The notes under the pieces were generated by a model. That model was not told the origin of the DNA. It ran no database searches and saw only the letters and a program-made list of their open reading frames with translations. This document shows positions 27,037-35,906 of a DNA stretch of 64,000 nucleotides, piece after piece. The stretch covers positions 1,736,001 to 1,800,000 of the forward strand of contig LR134390.1 of the NCBI GenBank assembly GCA_900637705.1. The letters run 5' to 3'. The position numbers and the translations under genes are program-made. The first letter of the stretch is position 1. Every line of letters starts with the position of its first letter. This stretch comes from Fusobacterium varium (GTDB lineage Bacteria; Fusobacteriota; Fusobacteriia; Fusobacteriales; Fusobacteriaceae).

Positions 27037-27322
27037 CAGCATCAGCTCCATTGACAAGAGTTTTTAAGCCTGTTCCTGTTCTGAATATTATCTTTTCCCC
27101 TGCTTTTGTCACTCTTTCTTTTTCCATTCTCGGCGTCATTATTTTTCTGGGAGCTACCTCTTTTTTCTCAAATACTCCCCAGTCTTTTAATAATACTTTT
27201 CCATCTTCATCTAAAGCCTTCAACACAACAGTCCAAAACAAGTCTATCTTTTTTTTGGCTTCCTTAATATTCCTCAAACAATTTCTATCTCTATAGAACC
27301 TTATAAATTCCCCTTCTTTCAT
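27029..27322 (-). CDS. diverged HU-like DNA-binding protein
   Basis: The start at 27322 (MKEGEFIRF) has GGGGAAG just upstream. The 97-residue protein shares the HU layout with its downstream neighbour: an N-terminal helical pair (NIKEAKKKIDLFWTVVLKAL), then KVLLKDWGVFEKKEVAPRK in the place of the HU G-x-F turn, an arm rich in basic residues, and FRTGTGLK near the end. It is more diverged than the next gene. Tandem, overlapping HU-like genes suggest a heterodimer, as with HU-alpha/beta or IHF. Whether they regulate the adjacent autotransporter is inference. Confidence 0.65.
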   Translation of the reverse strand: MKEGEFIRFYRDRNCLRNIKEAKKKIDLFWTVVLKALDEDGKVLLKDWGVFEKKEVAPRKIMTPRMEKERVTKAGEKIIFRTGTGLKTLVNGADADE

Positions 27323-27342
27323 AACTTCCCCCATTTTTATTG

Positions 27343-27435
27343 CTAGAACTTATCCCCCAGTCCTGCGCCTATTGTTATATTTCTTCCTCTTCTTTTGTTG
27401 CTGCTTTTTACTGCCTTCATAATCTTTTCAATCAT
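27343..27435 (-). pseudogene. deletion scar of an autotransporter: signal start fused to last beta-strand
   Basis: This 30-codon ORF begins with a close copy of the first 24 residues of the 23617-26700 autotransporter (MIEKIMKAVKSS...NITIGA) and runs straight into that protein's last residues (GAGLGDKF, compared with GAGLGYKF), then stops. The join falls at a short shared patch encoding IGA. The upstream leader is duplicated too (AAGTTTGTTTTTATATATTT in both, at about 26714 and 27450). It is best read as a second autotransporter copy that lost its whole middle by recombination between short matches. The ribosome binding site GGGGGAG is still present. Confidence 0.85.
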
Positions 27436-27565
27436 ATTTTTTCTCCCCCAAGTTTGTTTTTATATATTTTTTATTTAAATTTTTCTTAAATTTTTTTCAA
27501 TTTTTTGCTCCAAAATTCTAATTAAAGTTGAAAATTTAAATGTAGAAATTAAGCCGATAACTGAG

Positions 27566-27750
27566 AAAAGTTCCTTTTTATACATAAAAGCGAACTTTTA
27601 GACGCTCTAACCTCCCAATTTTTAATACCTCATTTTTTGGACCCCGTTCCCCTCCCAAAACTTTTATGTTGACTTTTACAAATTTAAAGAGTACAATGAT
27701 AGAGAAAATATAGGGAAGGTGTTCGCCTTTATGTATAAACAAGAACTTTT
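27566..27750. repeat. element with 30-base inverted ends
   Basis: The 30 bases at 27566-27595 match the reverse complement of 27721-27750 at 27 of 30 positions; the shared core includes TTATACATAAA and GCGAAC. About 125 bases lie between, including the promoter at 27669. No flanking target duplication is obvious. It could be a miniature transposon or a pair of opposed regulator sites. Confidence 0.6.
27669..27697 (+). promoter_or_regulatory. plus-strand sigma-70 promoter inside the inverted-repeat element
   Basis: TTGACT (27669-27674) and TACAAT (27692-27697) are 17 bases apart. The transcript would run rightward, antisense to the phage-like genes, through a short ORF at about 27730 and the AAAAAG/CTTTTT hairpin at 27756-27771. 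No plus-strand gene of normal size follows. Confidence 0.5.
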
Positions 27751-27801
27751 TAGCAAAAAGCTCGCTTTTTCCACTTTTTAGTATTCTATTTTTTCTCCCT
27801 C

Positions 27802-28037
27802 TCAATGCTTCATCAGATACTCCTCTATCCTTGTCATTCTTTCTTCAATCCTGCTTATTCCCTCAGTCAGTGTTTTTATATTTTCTATTCTGAATTTTTC
27901 TGCAAAGATTCTTTCTTTTTCGCACTCCCCTTTATCTATTTTTTCTCAAACAATGATAATGTGTACCTGTGGTATGCCAGAAAAAAAGTTCCTGTTGTAG
28001 TTATTATTTTAAAAAACAGTTCTGCATTATTTATCAT
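27802..28037 (-). CDS. small membrane-anchored coiled-coil protein (frame broken by 1-nt loss)
   Basis: Starting at the ATG at 28037 after GGAGG, the frame stops after 33 codons. Adding one A in the run at 27939-27944 gives a continuous 78-residue protein: a hydrophobic N-terminal helix (LFFKIITTTGTFFLAY), then a charged coiled coil (KTLTEGISRIEERMTRIEEYLMKH). The order, one membrane helix followed by a short coiled coil, recalls XhlA/holin-associated phage proteins, though usually with the parts reversed. Together with the next gene upstream it may be a phage-lysis remnant. The family is not certain. Confidence 0.45.
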
Positions 28038-28066
28038 TTTTTTCCTCCGTTTTTTTATTTTTGGGT

Positions 28067-28098
28067 AAAAAAAAGACTGCAGCTTCTGCTACAGCCTC
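28067..28098 (-). terminator. intrinsic terminator after the 104-residue gene
   Basis: On the minus strand GGCTGTAGC (28096-28088) pairs over nine bases with GCTGCAGTC (28083-28075) using two G-U pairs, loop of four, then a run of U. It lies seven bases past the stop of the gene at 28105. Confidence 0.8.
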
Positions 28099-28104
28099 TT
28101 TTCT

Positions 28105-28419
28105 TTAAGCTTCTGGTGTATTATTTTTTACATAAAACTGGTATGCTGCCAGTAGGCTTCTGTATTTGTCTATTGTTTCCAAAGAAGTTGTATAAGATTT
28201 AATTTCCTTCTCTGCGCTTTCCTGCCAGTCTTTGTATGACTCATATGCTGAGTTTTCTGGGAACTCCTTTCCTGATTCTACCAACTCTGCTATATGCTCA
28301 AGAGTTGCTGTTATATCGTCTATATTTTTTAATATAGCCTTTTCCCTCTTGATTGCATTTTCCACCTTCTCCATTTCCTTTTGAACCACTGCTAATATTA
28401 CTTGATTTTCTCCTGCCAT
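28105..28419 (-). CDS. hypothetical helical protein
   Basis: The start at 28419 (MAGENQVILAV) has GGAGGC just upstream. The 104-residue protein is predicted by eye to be almost fully helical, with heptad-like charged segments (KEMEKVENAIKREKAILKNIDDI). It has no signal peptide or membrane span. I do not recognise the family. It has its own terminator directly downstream. The company of a small membrane/coiled-coil gene on the same strand suggests a phage-derived pair. Confidence 0.6.
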   Translation of the reverse strand: MAGENQVILAVVQKEMEKVENAIKREKAILKNIDDITATLEHIAELVESGKEFPENSAYESYKDWQESAEKEIKSYTTSLETIDKYRSLLAAYQFYVKNNTPEA

Positions 28420-28694
28420 TTTACTGCCTCCTGTTTTATTTTTGCCATACGTATATGATACTCTCAATGCGCATAACAATCCAGTGCACCAATGTGGCTG
28501 TTTGTGTATGTATGTGTATTAACATTTTATTCCAATAGAAAAATCAGGCAGATTCAATTCTTTGTATTTTTTTAATATTTGCTGTATCTCTACTGGCATG
28601 TTTTCCTTGTCATCTTTTTTGCATTTTCTTTTCTCAATATTTTTTTCTTCCCCTGTGTGTATTATTTATATCTTTATATTCTTTTATTATCTTC

Positions 28695-28873
28695 TTAATA
28701 AAAACTATCTTCTGATGTCTGTAAAAAACCAGCAATGGTTTCCTCAGTACTGGCTTTCTCGGTAACGGTTTTCTTATCATTGGTTTTTTCTTCTACCGAC
28801 ATCTAAATAATTCCAGTACCTTTTCCTCCTGCCGACAAAACAGTTGATTCTTTGCACTTCTCTTATTTTCCAT
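28695..28873 (-). CDS. possible small protein in two overlapping frames
   Basis: A 26-residue ORF starts at 28873 after GAAGGAG and stops at 28793. A second, 35-residue ORF (28802-28695; EKTNDKKTVTEKASTEETIAGF) overlaps it in the frame that a one-base loss would produce. Together they would give a roughly 59-residue charged protein, but no A/T run marks the break. This is a guess from a good ribosome binding site only. Confidence 0.25.
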
Positions 28874-29335
28874 CTTTCACTCCTTCAAATTCATAATAAT
28901 ATCTACAATTTTTTTATAGTTATTACTTTTTTTACAATCTTTTTTGTAATATTTTTTTTACATTTAAATTTTTTACAAATGATACGGTTCATATATTAGC
29001 ATAACATTCTATTCTTGTATACAGGAAAATTTAAAATTAAAAATTAGAAGAAAACATATCATTTTTATTTATATTATTTATATTATCTATACTCATTAAT
29101 TTTATTTCACCAATATTTTTTAAGTATTTTTTTATATTTTTTATATTTTTTGTAAAAGAAAAATTTATTGTCTTTATACTCTTTCCTAAAAAAACTATAT
29201 GTCTTCTTTTTATGTTAAAGTTATCTTTAATTACAAAAATTATCTACCACAATCAAAAATTACCCATAAGATAAATTTGCCTCACAGGTGATGATTTTTT
29301 TTACTAAAATATTTTTTCTATTTCTATAAATATTA
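28874..29335. other. AT-rich intergenic stretch
   Basis: I find no gene, hairpin or clear promoter here. The bases are dominated by T-runs and short repeats of TTTATATT and TATTTTT. It separates the phage-like small genes from the symporter operon, whose terminator lies at its right edge. Confidence 0.4.
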
Positions 29336-29366
29336 AAAAGGAGCCTCTTACAGCTCCAATTTTTTA
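29336..29366 (-). terminator. terminator of the symporter operon
   Basis: On the minus strand GGAGC (29357-29353) pairs with GCTCC (29344-29340) and a U-run follows. It sits 20 bases past the stop of the symporter gene. Confidence 0.75.
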
Positions 29367-29385
29367 ATTATATTTTTTAAATCAA

Positions 29386-30833
29386 TTAATTTTCTTCATA
29401 AAATAATTTTATTTTATCTTCTGGTTTAACTTCCTCTTTTAAAATATATTTAGTCTTGTAATCTTTAAATAATTTAAAGAAAGTTCCACTTAATGAAAGC
29501 ATAACAGCTATGTTGATAAATGTTGGTACTGCAGTTGTAAAGTCAGCAAACAACCATACAGTTGATCCTGGCATTCCAATAGTAGTTGCCATAAGTACCA
29601 TTACAAATCCTGGTACTGGATAGAATATCTTATAGAATTTTAATATTCCATCTTTTAATTTAGGAGATGATTTCATAAGATGTCTTAAAATAATCTCATA
29701 GTAAGCATACCACCCAGATGAAGTAGTTACTCCAAATAGGAAAATTCCAGTTGCTATAAATATTTTACTTGCTGATCCCATACCAGTTTCAAAAGCATTT
29801 AGAGTAAGAGTAGCACCAGTTGCTCCACTGCTCCATACACCAGTAATAATTATAACAAGACAAGTCAAAGTACAAACTACAATTGTATCAACAAAAACTT
29901 CAAATGCTCCCCACAATCCTTGTTTTATAGGGTGATCTGTTTGTGCAGAAGCATGAATCATTGGAGAGCTTCCCCACCCTGCTTCATTACTGAATACTGA
30001 TCTTGCCATACCAATTCTCATTACCTGACTGAAAGCTGCCCCAGCAAATCCCCCTGCTGCTGCTGTTCCAGTAAAAGCTCCTTTAAATACAAGTCCCAAT
30101 GTTGCAGGAAGGTTTCCAATATTTATAGCTACTATGTACAATGCTGCTCCTACATAAAATACACACATGATAGGTACTATTTTCCCAGCTAGTTTTCCTA
30201 AAGACTTAATTCCTCCAATAATGAGAATATAGTTACATATGATATATATAATACTTGCATAAATTATTTTAATACCAAATGCTGCACTTACAGCTTCTGA
30301 CACTGTATAATTTTGTACTGTAATAAAAAATGTTGAAAATATTCCACCACCAAATATAGCTGCAGGGATAATCCACCATTTATGACCCTTTTCTTCTCCA
30401 AGTCCTTTTTCCATATAATAAGTAGGTCCTCCATATGGATCTCCCTTTTCATCTTTTTCTCTATAATAAACACCTAGAGAAACTTCAGCCATTTTTAAAA
30501 TCATTCCTACAAAAGCTGCTATCCAAAGCCAGAAAAGCGACCCAGGACCTCCTACTGCCATAGCTGTAGCAACTCCTCCAATATTTCCTACTCCTACTGA
30601 TCCTCCAATTGCTGTAGCAACTGCTTCAAAAGGAGTGATAAGCCCTTTTCCCCCTTCTTCTGCTTTATTACCTTTTTTAATTATCTTACATATAGTTTCA
30701 GAAAAATATGCTTGAGATGAAATACCTGAAAAAATCCAGTTTTAAAAGTGAAATAAAATCCTGTTCCCAGAATGATTACTATTATTGGTAATCCCCATAA
30801 AAAACTAACCAAAGCTTCAAAATATGCCAACAT
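29386..30833 (-). CDS. AGCS family Na+/alanine-glycine symporter (frame broken by 1-nt loss)
   Basis: The start at 30833 (MLAYFEALVSFLWGLP) follows a GGGGG site. The frame breaks near codon 40 at the run 30712-30716; restoring one T joins it to the long open part and gives 482 residues, normal for the family. Signatures include GGSVGVGNIGGVATA, MAVGGPGSLFWLWIAAFVGM, the FSNEAGWGSSPM segment, and about ten membrane spans. These carriers take up alanine or glycine with sodium. It is the last gene of a run with an amidohydrolase and a C26 peptidase, so its real substrate may be an amino acid released by them. Confidence 0.92.
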
Positions 30834-30846
30834 TTTTTATACCCCC

Positions 30847-32436
30847 TTAATCATTTATATATAGAATCTCTCCACCAATAACTGTTGAATCAATTTTAGT
30901 AGAAAGTATCTCACTTTTATCAATAGAAAATATATCCCTATCTAATACAACAAAATCTCCTAATTTTCCCACTTCTAAACTTCCCTTTATCTCTTCTTCA
31001 AAAGATGCATAGGCACTGTTTACTGTATAACATCTTACTGCTTCCTCTACAGATATCTTTTCATTTGGAAGCCAACCATCTTTTGGATAAAAATTCATAT
31101 CCTGTCTATTCACTGCACAATGTATTGCCTTTACTACATCTGCACTATCTACAGGAGCATCTGAACCAAAACTTAATTTTATTTTTTTATCAAGCATAGT
31201 TTTCCATGCATATGATTCCAAACTTCTTTCATATCCAATCCTATCTTCTACTATGTGTAAATCATAATCAAGAAATATAGGCTGGATATATGTTATAATA
31301 TCTAATTTTTTTATTCTATCTATGAGTTCTGCTGTTGTTAACTGACAATGTACTATTCCATGCCTTTTTCTATTGAGATTGGGGAGCTTCTCAAAACTGT
31401 CCACTGCCATTTTTATAGCTCCATCTCCTATAGCATGTACTGCTATCTGATACCCCATAGAATCTGCATATTCAACTATTTCATTAAATTCTTCCTGTGT
31501 ATATGTCACTACTCCCCTGTTATTTTTTTCTCCCTCATAGGGCAGCTGCAATAAAGCTGTTTTTCCTCCTAATGACCCATCTAATAAAAGCTTTATAGGT
31601 CCCATTTTAAATCTTTCCCCACCAGTTCCAGTAAAATATTTATACTCAGCCAGTTCTTTTATTCTATCTTTTGTAGGCATAAGCCCCTGTTCATAAACTC
31701 TTATTTTAAGTTTTCCCTCTCTATCTAACTCTTCATAAGCTTGTATAACTTTTTTAAAATCCTTATCTGGAAATGATTCAAAATCATCTGTCTGTACTGA
31801 TGTTATTCCCATTGCTAAAAATTTTTCTTGAGTTTCCAATATTATATTTTTCATTTCTTCAAGTGAGAGTTTAGAAATGTGTGAATAGACAAGATACAAT
31901 GCATTCTCTGTAAATATCCCCTTATCGTAATCTATATCTCCTCCAAAGCATTTTGTTTCAGGTGTTATTCCACACAACTCCATAGCCTTGCTGTTAATAA
32001 CTGCTACATGACCACAAGCTCTTGTATAGCACACTGGAATATCTTCAGATATTTTATCTAAGTCACTTTTTTCAGGCATTCTCTTCTCCCCTGAGAAAAG
32101 ATCTTGATTCCACCCTCTTCCTAATATCCAACTTCCATAAGGTAAAGTTTTTTTCCCAAGTGTAATAAGTTCCTCTATACTTCTACATTCATTTAGCCTT
32201 ATTTTTTTCTCTGTATATCCATAATTCATAAAATGTACATGACTGTCATTAAATCCCGGCACTGCAGTTTTTCCTTTTAAATCAATTACTTCTTTATCAT
32301 CTCTTTTCTTAAACTCTTCCAATACATCTTCTGTATTTCCCAAAGCTGCTATTCTTCCATTTTCTACAGCTATTGCTTCATATATAGCATTTTCAGAATT
32401 AAAAGAATGTATCTTTCCATTCTTAAATATCTGCAT
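30847..32436 (-). CDS. YtcJ-type amidohydrolase
   Basis: The 529-residue protein is a metal-dependent amidohydrolase of the YtcJ/amidohydrolase-3 kind. It has the N-terminal beta-sandwich with VPGFNDSHVHF (first two metal histidines), HAIGDGA in the barrel, and LSFGSDAPVD carrying the catalytic aspartate, then the closing half of the sandwich (GKLGDFVVLDRD). Related enzymes cleave N-acyl or N-formyl groups and cyclic amides. It abuts the C26 peptidase gene by a single base and precedes the symporter by 13 bases, so all three form one operon. The exact substrate is unknown. Confidence 0.85.
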   Translation of the reverse strand: MQIFKNGKIHSFNSENAIYEAIAVENGRIAALGNTEDVLEEFKKRDDKEVIDLKGKTAVPGFNDSHVHFMNYGYTEKKIRLNECRSIEELITLGKKTLPYGSWILGRGWNQDLFSGEKRMPEKSDLDKISEDIPVCYTRACGHVAVINSKAMELCGITPETKCFGGDIDYDKGIFTENALYLVYSHISKLSLEEMKNIILETQEKFLAMGITSVQTDDFESFPDKDFKKVIQAYEELDREGKLKIRVYEQGLMPTKDRIKELAEYKYFTGTGGERFKMGPIKLLLDGSLGGKTALLQLPYEGEKNNRGVVTYTQEEFNEIVEYADSMGYQIAVHAIGDGAIKMAVDSFEKLPNLNRKRHGIVHCQLTTAELIDRIKKLDIITYIQPIFLDYDLHIVEDRIGYERSLESYAWKTMLDKKIKLSFGSDAPVDSADVVKAIHCAVNRQDMNFYPKDGWLPNEKISVEEAVRCYTVNSAYASFEEEIKGSLEVGKLGDFVVLDRDIFSIDKSEILSTKIDSTVIGGEILYIND

Positions 32437-33165
32437 TTATTCTACCTCACAACTTGCTACAAATTTTTCAAATATTTTTTTCATCTCTGTATTTCCTCTA
32501 GCAGTCATCATTTCAGGGTGCCATTGAATTCCATAAAGAAACTTATGAGATTTCATTTGAAAGGCTTCTACTATTCCATCATTAGTTACAGCTATTGTAG
32601 TTAATCCCTCTCCTACTTTATCTATAATCTGATGATGAAAGGAGTTAGTAGCAATCTCTTTTCCATATAGTTCAAAGAGAATATTATCTTCTTCTATGAT
32701 ATTTACTCTATGTGTGGCTAATTCTGGATAAAGATCTTGCCTATGCTTTAAAAATTCTTTTCCATAATATCTTACATCTTGAAATAATGTGCCATTAAAA
32801 TAGACATTTAAAATTTGGTGTCCTCTGCATATTCCCAATATTGGTTTTTTAGTTTTTAAAAATTCCTCAACTATAATCATTTCACATTTATCTCTTTCAG
32901 GAGAAATTACATTTATTCCTTCTTTGAAGTCCTGTCCATAGAGAAACGGATTTAAATCTGCTCCTCCTGATAAAAGCAATCCATCTAAAAGTTCAAGTTG
33001 TCCTTTTATTACTTCTATATCATCAGTAACAGGAATAACTACTGGTATTCCTCCTCCTGCTACTACTGCTTTTGTGTAGTCTATACTTACTGTAGTTCTA
33101 TGATAGTTTCTCAGCCCCTCTTCCTTCTCATAGGCTGAAGTTATCCCGATTATAGGCTTTTTCAT
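32437..33165 (-). CDS. class I glutamine amidotransferase-like peptidase C26
   Basis: The 242-residue protein has the C26/PuuD pattern: N-terminal KPIIGITSAY, the oxyanion segment LLLSGGADLNP, the nucleophile elbow ILGICRGHQILN with the catalytic cysteine, and GIQWHPE with the histidine-glutamate pair. Relatives split gamma-glutamyl amides, for example gamma-glutamyl-GABA or folyl-polyglutamate. As the first gene of the operon with an amidohydrolase and an amino-acid symporter, it most likely serves amino-acid or amide scavenging. A promoter with a palindrome lies just upstream. Confidence 0.88.
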   Translation of the reverse strand: MKKPIIGITSAYEKEEGLRNYHRTTVSIDYTKAVVAGGGIPVVIPVTDDIEVIKGQLELLDGLLLSGGADLNPFLYGQDFKEGINVISPERDKCEMIIVEEFLKTKKPILGICRGHQILNVYFNGTLFQDVRYYGKEFLKHRQDLYPELATHRVNIIEEDNILFELYGKEIATNSFHHQIIDKVGEGLTTIAVTNDGIVEAFQMKSHKFLYGIQWHPEMMTARGNTEMKKIFEKFVASCEVE

Positions 33166-33185
33166 ATTAAATCCCCCCTATTTGT

Positions 33186-33230
33186 TTGTAGTTCTTACTA
33201 CAAGATACAACATTTTTGTAGTTTAGTCAA
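33186..33230 (-). promoter_or_regulatory. promoter and palindromic operator of the C26-amidohydrolase-symporter operon
   Basis: On the minus strand TTGACT (33225-33230) and TATCTT (33202-33207) are 17 bases apart. The palindrome TTGTAGT-TCTT-ACTACAA (33186-33203) covers the expected start site, and a further TTTTGTAGT half lies between the boxes. A repressor site is likely; the RpiR protein encoded upstream is the candidate. Confidence 0.65.
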
Positions 33231-33310
33231 CAATTTTTTCTATTTTTTATCATTTCATTTTAAAATAATATCAAAAGTATCTATATAGTACATTTTTAAA
33301 AAATAAAAAA

Positions 33311-33480
33311 GATGAGTAAAAAATTAACTTCAACATAACTGGCAAGAAGTTGCCCACTTCTATAAGTAGCTTGGTAAATATAGCTACCTAACAAAAGCAA
33401 CTACTTACCAAGAAAGAAGCTTCCACTTTAAAAATTACAAAGTAATTTTAAGTGGGAGAAGTTCATAGATTTTACTCATC
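33311..33480. repeat. multi-stem palindromic element
   Basis: GATGAGTAAAA (33311-33321) pairs with TTTTACTCATC (33470-33480), and AACTTC with GAAGTT just inside. Within lie GGCAA/TTGCC, GTAGCT/AGCTAC, CTTGGTAA/TTACCAAG and a long CCACTT...AAGTGG hairpin; several of these compete. On the minus strand it ends in T-runs and could be the rpiR terminator, but its size suggests a mobile structured repeat. Confidence 0.6.
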
Positions 33481-33494
33481 TATATATATAAATA

Positions 33495-34343
33495 TTAATT
33501 TTCTGATGTAAATAAAAAATCTTTTACAAGACTATTTTCTTTTAATTCTGCATATATACTAGTTTTATTTTTTTCAAAAAGTGCTGTTAAAATTATATTG
33601 CAAAGCTCCATAGGAACTATATATGAATTAAAAAAACCATTGTTTTCAACAGATATTTTAAAAACAATATTACTCAAAAAACTTATTTCAGAAAATACAT
33701 TACTTGTGATGGTTATTATTTTAGCTTTCTTTTCTTTTGCCAACTTTACAGCTTTTATCTCATCATTTAAAAATCTAGGAAAAGCAAATATTATAACAAC
33801 ATCACCTTTTTTTATATGAGAAAAGGCTTCATACAATCCCAATCCTCCCTCATTCACACATTCAGCATTAAATCCCAGTCTTTTCACATGCCAGAACATA
33901 AACTGAGATATAGCTCTACTTGAACCTATTCCTAAAAAATATATTTTTTTAGCTTCATCTATCATTTCCACAGCTTCATTTACTTGATCAAAATCTACAT
34001 TCAATAAAAATTCCTTTATATTTTCAAGATCAGCATTAACTATTTTATTTGCTATGTCATTTTTAGAATTGAAATTGTCCCAGTTTTTTACTATTCTATC
34101 ATCAGGACTTGTTTCACTGAGTTCCAAAGCTATATAATTTTTAAAATCATTAAATTTATTAAATCCCATCGTTTTGGAAAACCTTAAGACAGAAGCATCA
34201 CTCACTCCTATTTCTTTTCCTAAATCTAATGCTGATAAAAGTATAACTTTCTTAGGATTTTTCACAAGAAATTCTGCAATTTTCTTTTCTCCTTTAGTCA
34301 GTGTTTTATAATTTTCTTTATAGAATTTATGTATTTTATCCAT
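33495..34343 (-). CDS. MurR/RpiR family regulator with SIS domain
   Basis: The 282-residue protein has an N-terminal RpiR helix-turn-helix (LTKGEKKIAEFLVKNPKKV, then LGKEIGVSDASVLRFSKTMGF) and a C-terminal SIS sugar-phosphate binding domain beginning near residue 125 (KKIYFLGIGSSRAISQFM). Such regulators sense phosphosugars, though many control amino-sugar or amino-acid genes. It lies upstream of the C26-amidohydrolase-symporter operon on the same strand, separated by a structured element and the operon's own promoter, and is divergent from alanine racemase. Either could be its target. Confidence 0.9.
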   Translation of the reverse strand: MDKIHKFYKENYKTLTKGEKKIAEFLVKNPKKVILLSALDLGKEIGVSDASVLRFSKTMGFNKFNDFKNYIALELSETSPDDRIVKNWDNFNSKNDIANKIVNADLENIKEFLLNVDFDQVNEAVEMIDEAKKIYFLGIGSSRAISQFMFWHVKRLGFNAECVNEGGLGLYEAFSHIKKGDVVIIFAFPRFLNDEIKAVKLAKEKKAKIITITSNVFSEISFLSNIVFKISVENNGFFNSYIVPMELCNIILTALFEKNKTSIYAELKENSLVKDFLFTSEN

Positions 34344-34497
34344 ATTTATTCGACCATTCCTTTTTAAAAATAAGTTTCTTTTTCAATTATAACATAATTT
34401 AACTTTTTCTTAAAATTTTCCTTTTAAATATTTTAGGGTGTATTTTTTTGAAATTATGGTGTAGAATGTAAATATCAAAAAAATTCAGGAGGAGTGT

Positions 34498-35552
34498 ATG
34501 GTTATCAATTCAATTAAAATGATTATCAATCAAAAAAATCTATTATCCAACATAGATTATTTGAAAAAATTAAAGGGAAAAAATATCCTTCCTGTTGTTA
34601 AAGCCAACGCTTATGGACATGGAGTAGAATTAATAATAAAAGCTCTTTACGATGGAGGACAAAGAGAGGTTGCTGTTGCACGTTATGTTGAAGCTGAAAA
34701 TATTCTGAAAATGAACTTAGGAAGTGACCTCAAAATTCTTGTCTTTGAAAGCATTGGAGATATCGAATTAATAAAAAACAATCCAAATTTAGAAATAGCT
34801 ATCAATGATTTTAACGAGTTGAAAGATTTAATAAAAGCTGGAATTCCATCTAATAGAATGCAGCTTAAAATAGATTTAGGTTTTGGTAGAAATGGTATCT
34901 CTCTTTCTGAAATTCCTGAATTAGAAAAATTTACCAATGAAAATAATTTAAAATTTAAAGGTGTTTTTTCTCATCTTTTTGCTGTAAATTATGAAGATGG
35001 ACTGGAATTAATAGACTTATTTTCAGATGTAGTGAATTCCATAGGAAAAGATAAATTTGAAATGATTCATTTACAAATAGTGCTGCAGTTATGAATTATA
35101 ATTGTGATATAGCCACTCATATAAGAGTTGGAATGCTTACTTATGGTTTACAGGAAGTTGGCTATTTTGACCCTAATTTGAAACAAGTATTTTCTTTGGA
35201 AGGACAGGTAGCTGGTGTAAGAGATATTGAAGATCATAAATATGTTGCATATGAATTAAAAGATGATTTAGATATAGAAAACTGTAAATATCTGGCAAAA
35301 ATAAAAATAGGATATGGTGATGGTTTCCTTAAAAGAAATGAAAAAAGTAAATGTATTATTAACAACAAGGAGTTTAAAATAGCTCAAGTTACCATGGACA
35401 ACACTTTTATAGAAGTAGATGCAAGTGTTAAAGAAGGGGATAGAGTTCTTTTATATAATGATATTACTAAAGTTGTTAATTTTACTGGTATGAATATATA
35501 TGAACTTCTAACAATATTGAGTCCTAGAATTCCTAGAGTATATAAATATTAA
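34498..35552 (+). CDS. alr: alanine racemase (frame broken by 1-nt loss)
   Basis: The ATG follows AGGAGG. The frame stops at 35094, but adding one A in the run at 35075-35077 turns ...HLQIVLQL into ...HLQNSAAVMNYN and joins it to the frame ending at 35552, giving 351 residues, the usual size. The PLP lysine is Lys35 in LPVVKANAYGHG. The C-terminal half has THIRVGMLTYG with the second catalytic tyrosine region and the closing beta domain. It converts L- to D-alanine for the cell wall. Divergent from rpiR and near an alanine-type symporter, it may also serve alanine use. Confidence 0.92.
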
Positions 35553-35815
35553 TTCTAGTTGCATTTCCAATAACTCAAGCAAAAAATACTGAAAAGAGAA
35601 AGATTCGATATAAAAACTTTCAAGTAAATAAATTTAGTTGTTATAAAAAAATTATGATTATTTTTTTCTATTAGTCTACTTTTTGTTTGTTTACTGGAAA
35701 TATTTTTCTGTTATTTTTTCTTTGATAATTATTTTCCAACTAATATAAATATAGATTTTTTCTTATTTCTTCATGATTATATAGTCTTTTTATTGATTTT
35801 TTCTATATAAATAGA
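35553..35815. other. AT-rich intergenic stretch
   Basis: Between alr and the carbonic anhydrase promoter I see no gene and no strong stem-loop. The first 40 bases after alr contain AAGCAAAAAATACTGAAAAG, similar to a stretch at 50690 after the sigma factor gene, but no function is apparent. Confidence 0.35.
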
Positions 35816-35844
35816 TTGACTTAGTCTTCCATGAGTAGTAGAAT
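35816..35844 (+). promoter_or_regulatory. promoter of carbonic anhydrase gene
   Basis: TTGACT (35816-35821) and TAGAAT (35839-35844) are 17 bases apart, 62 bases ahead of the start codon, with no competing gene between. Confidence 0.65.
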
Positions 35845-35906
35845 ATTCTTTAAATAAAAATATATTTCAAATTTAGTTTAATAAAACTATATAGAGGAAT
35901 GGTGTT

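Noticed and set aside
27578-27805. Minus-strand frame of 75 codons between the deletion scar and the small coiled-coil gene
   Set aside because: No ribosome binding site, no recognisable protein features, and it covers the inverted-repeat element; probably chance.
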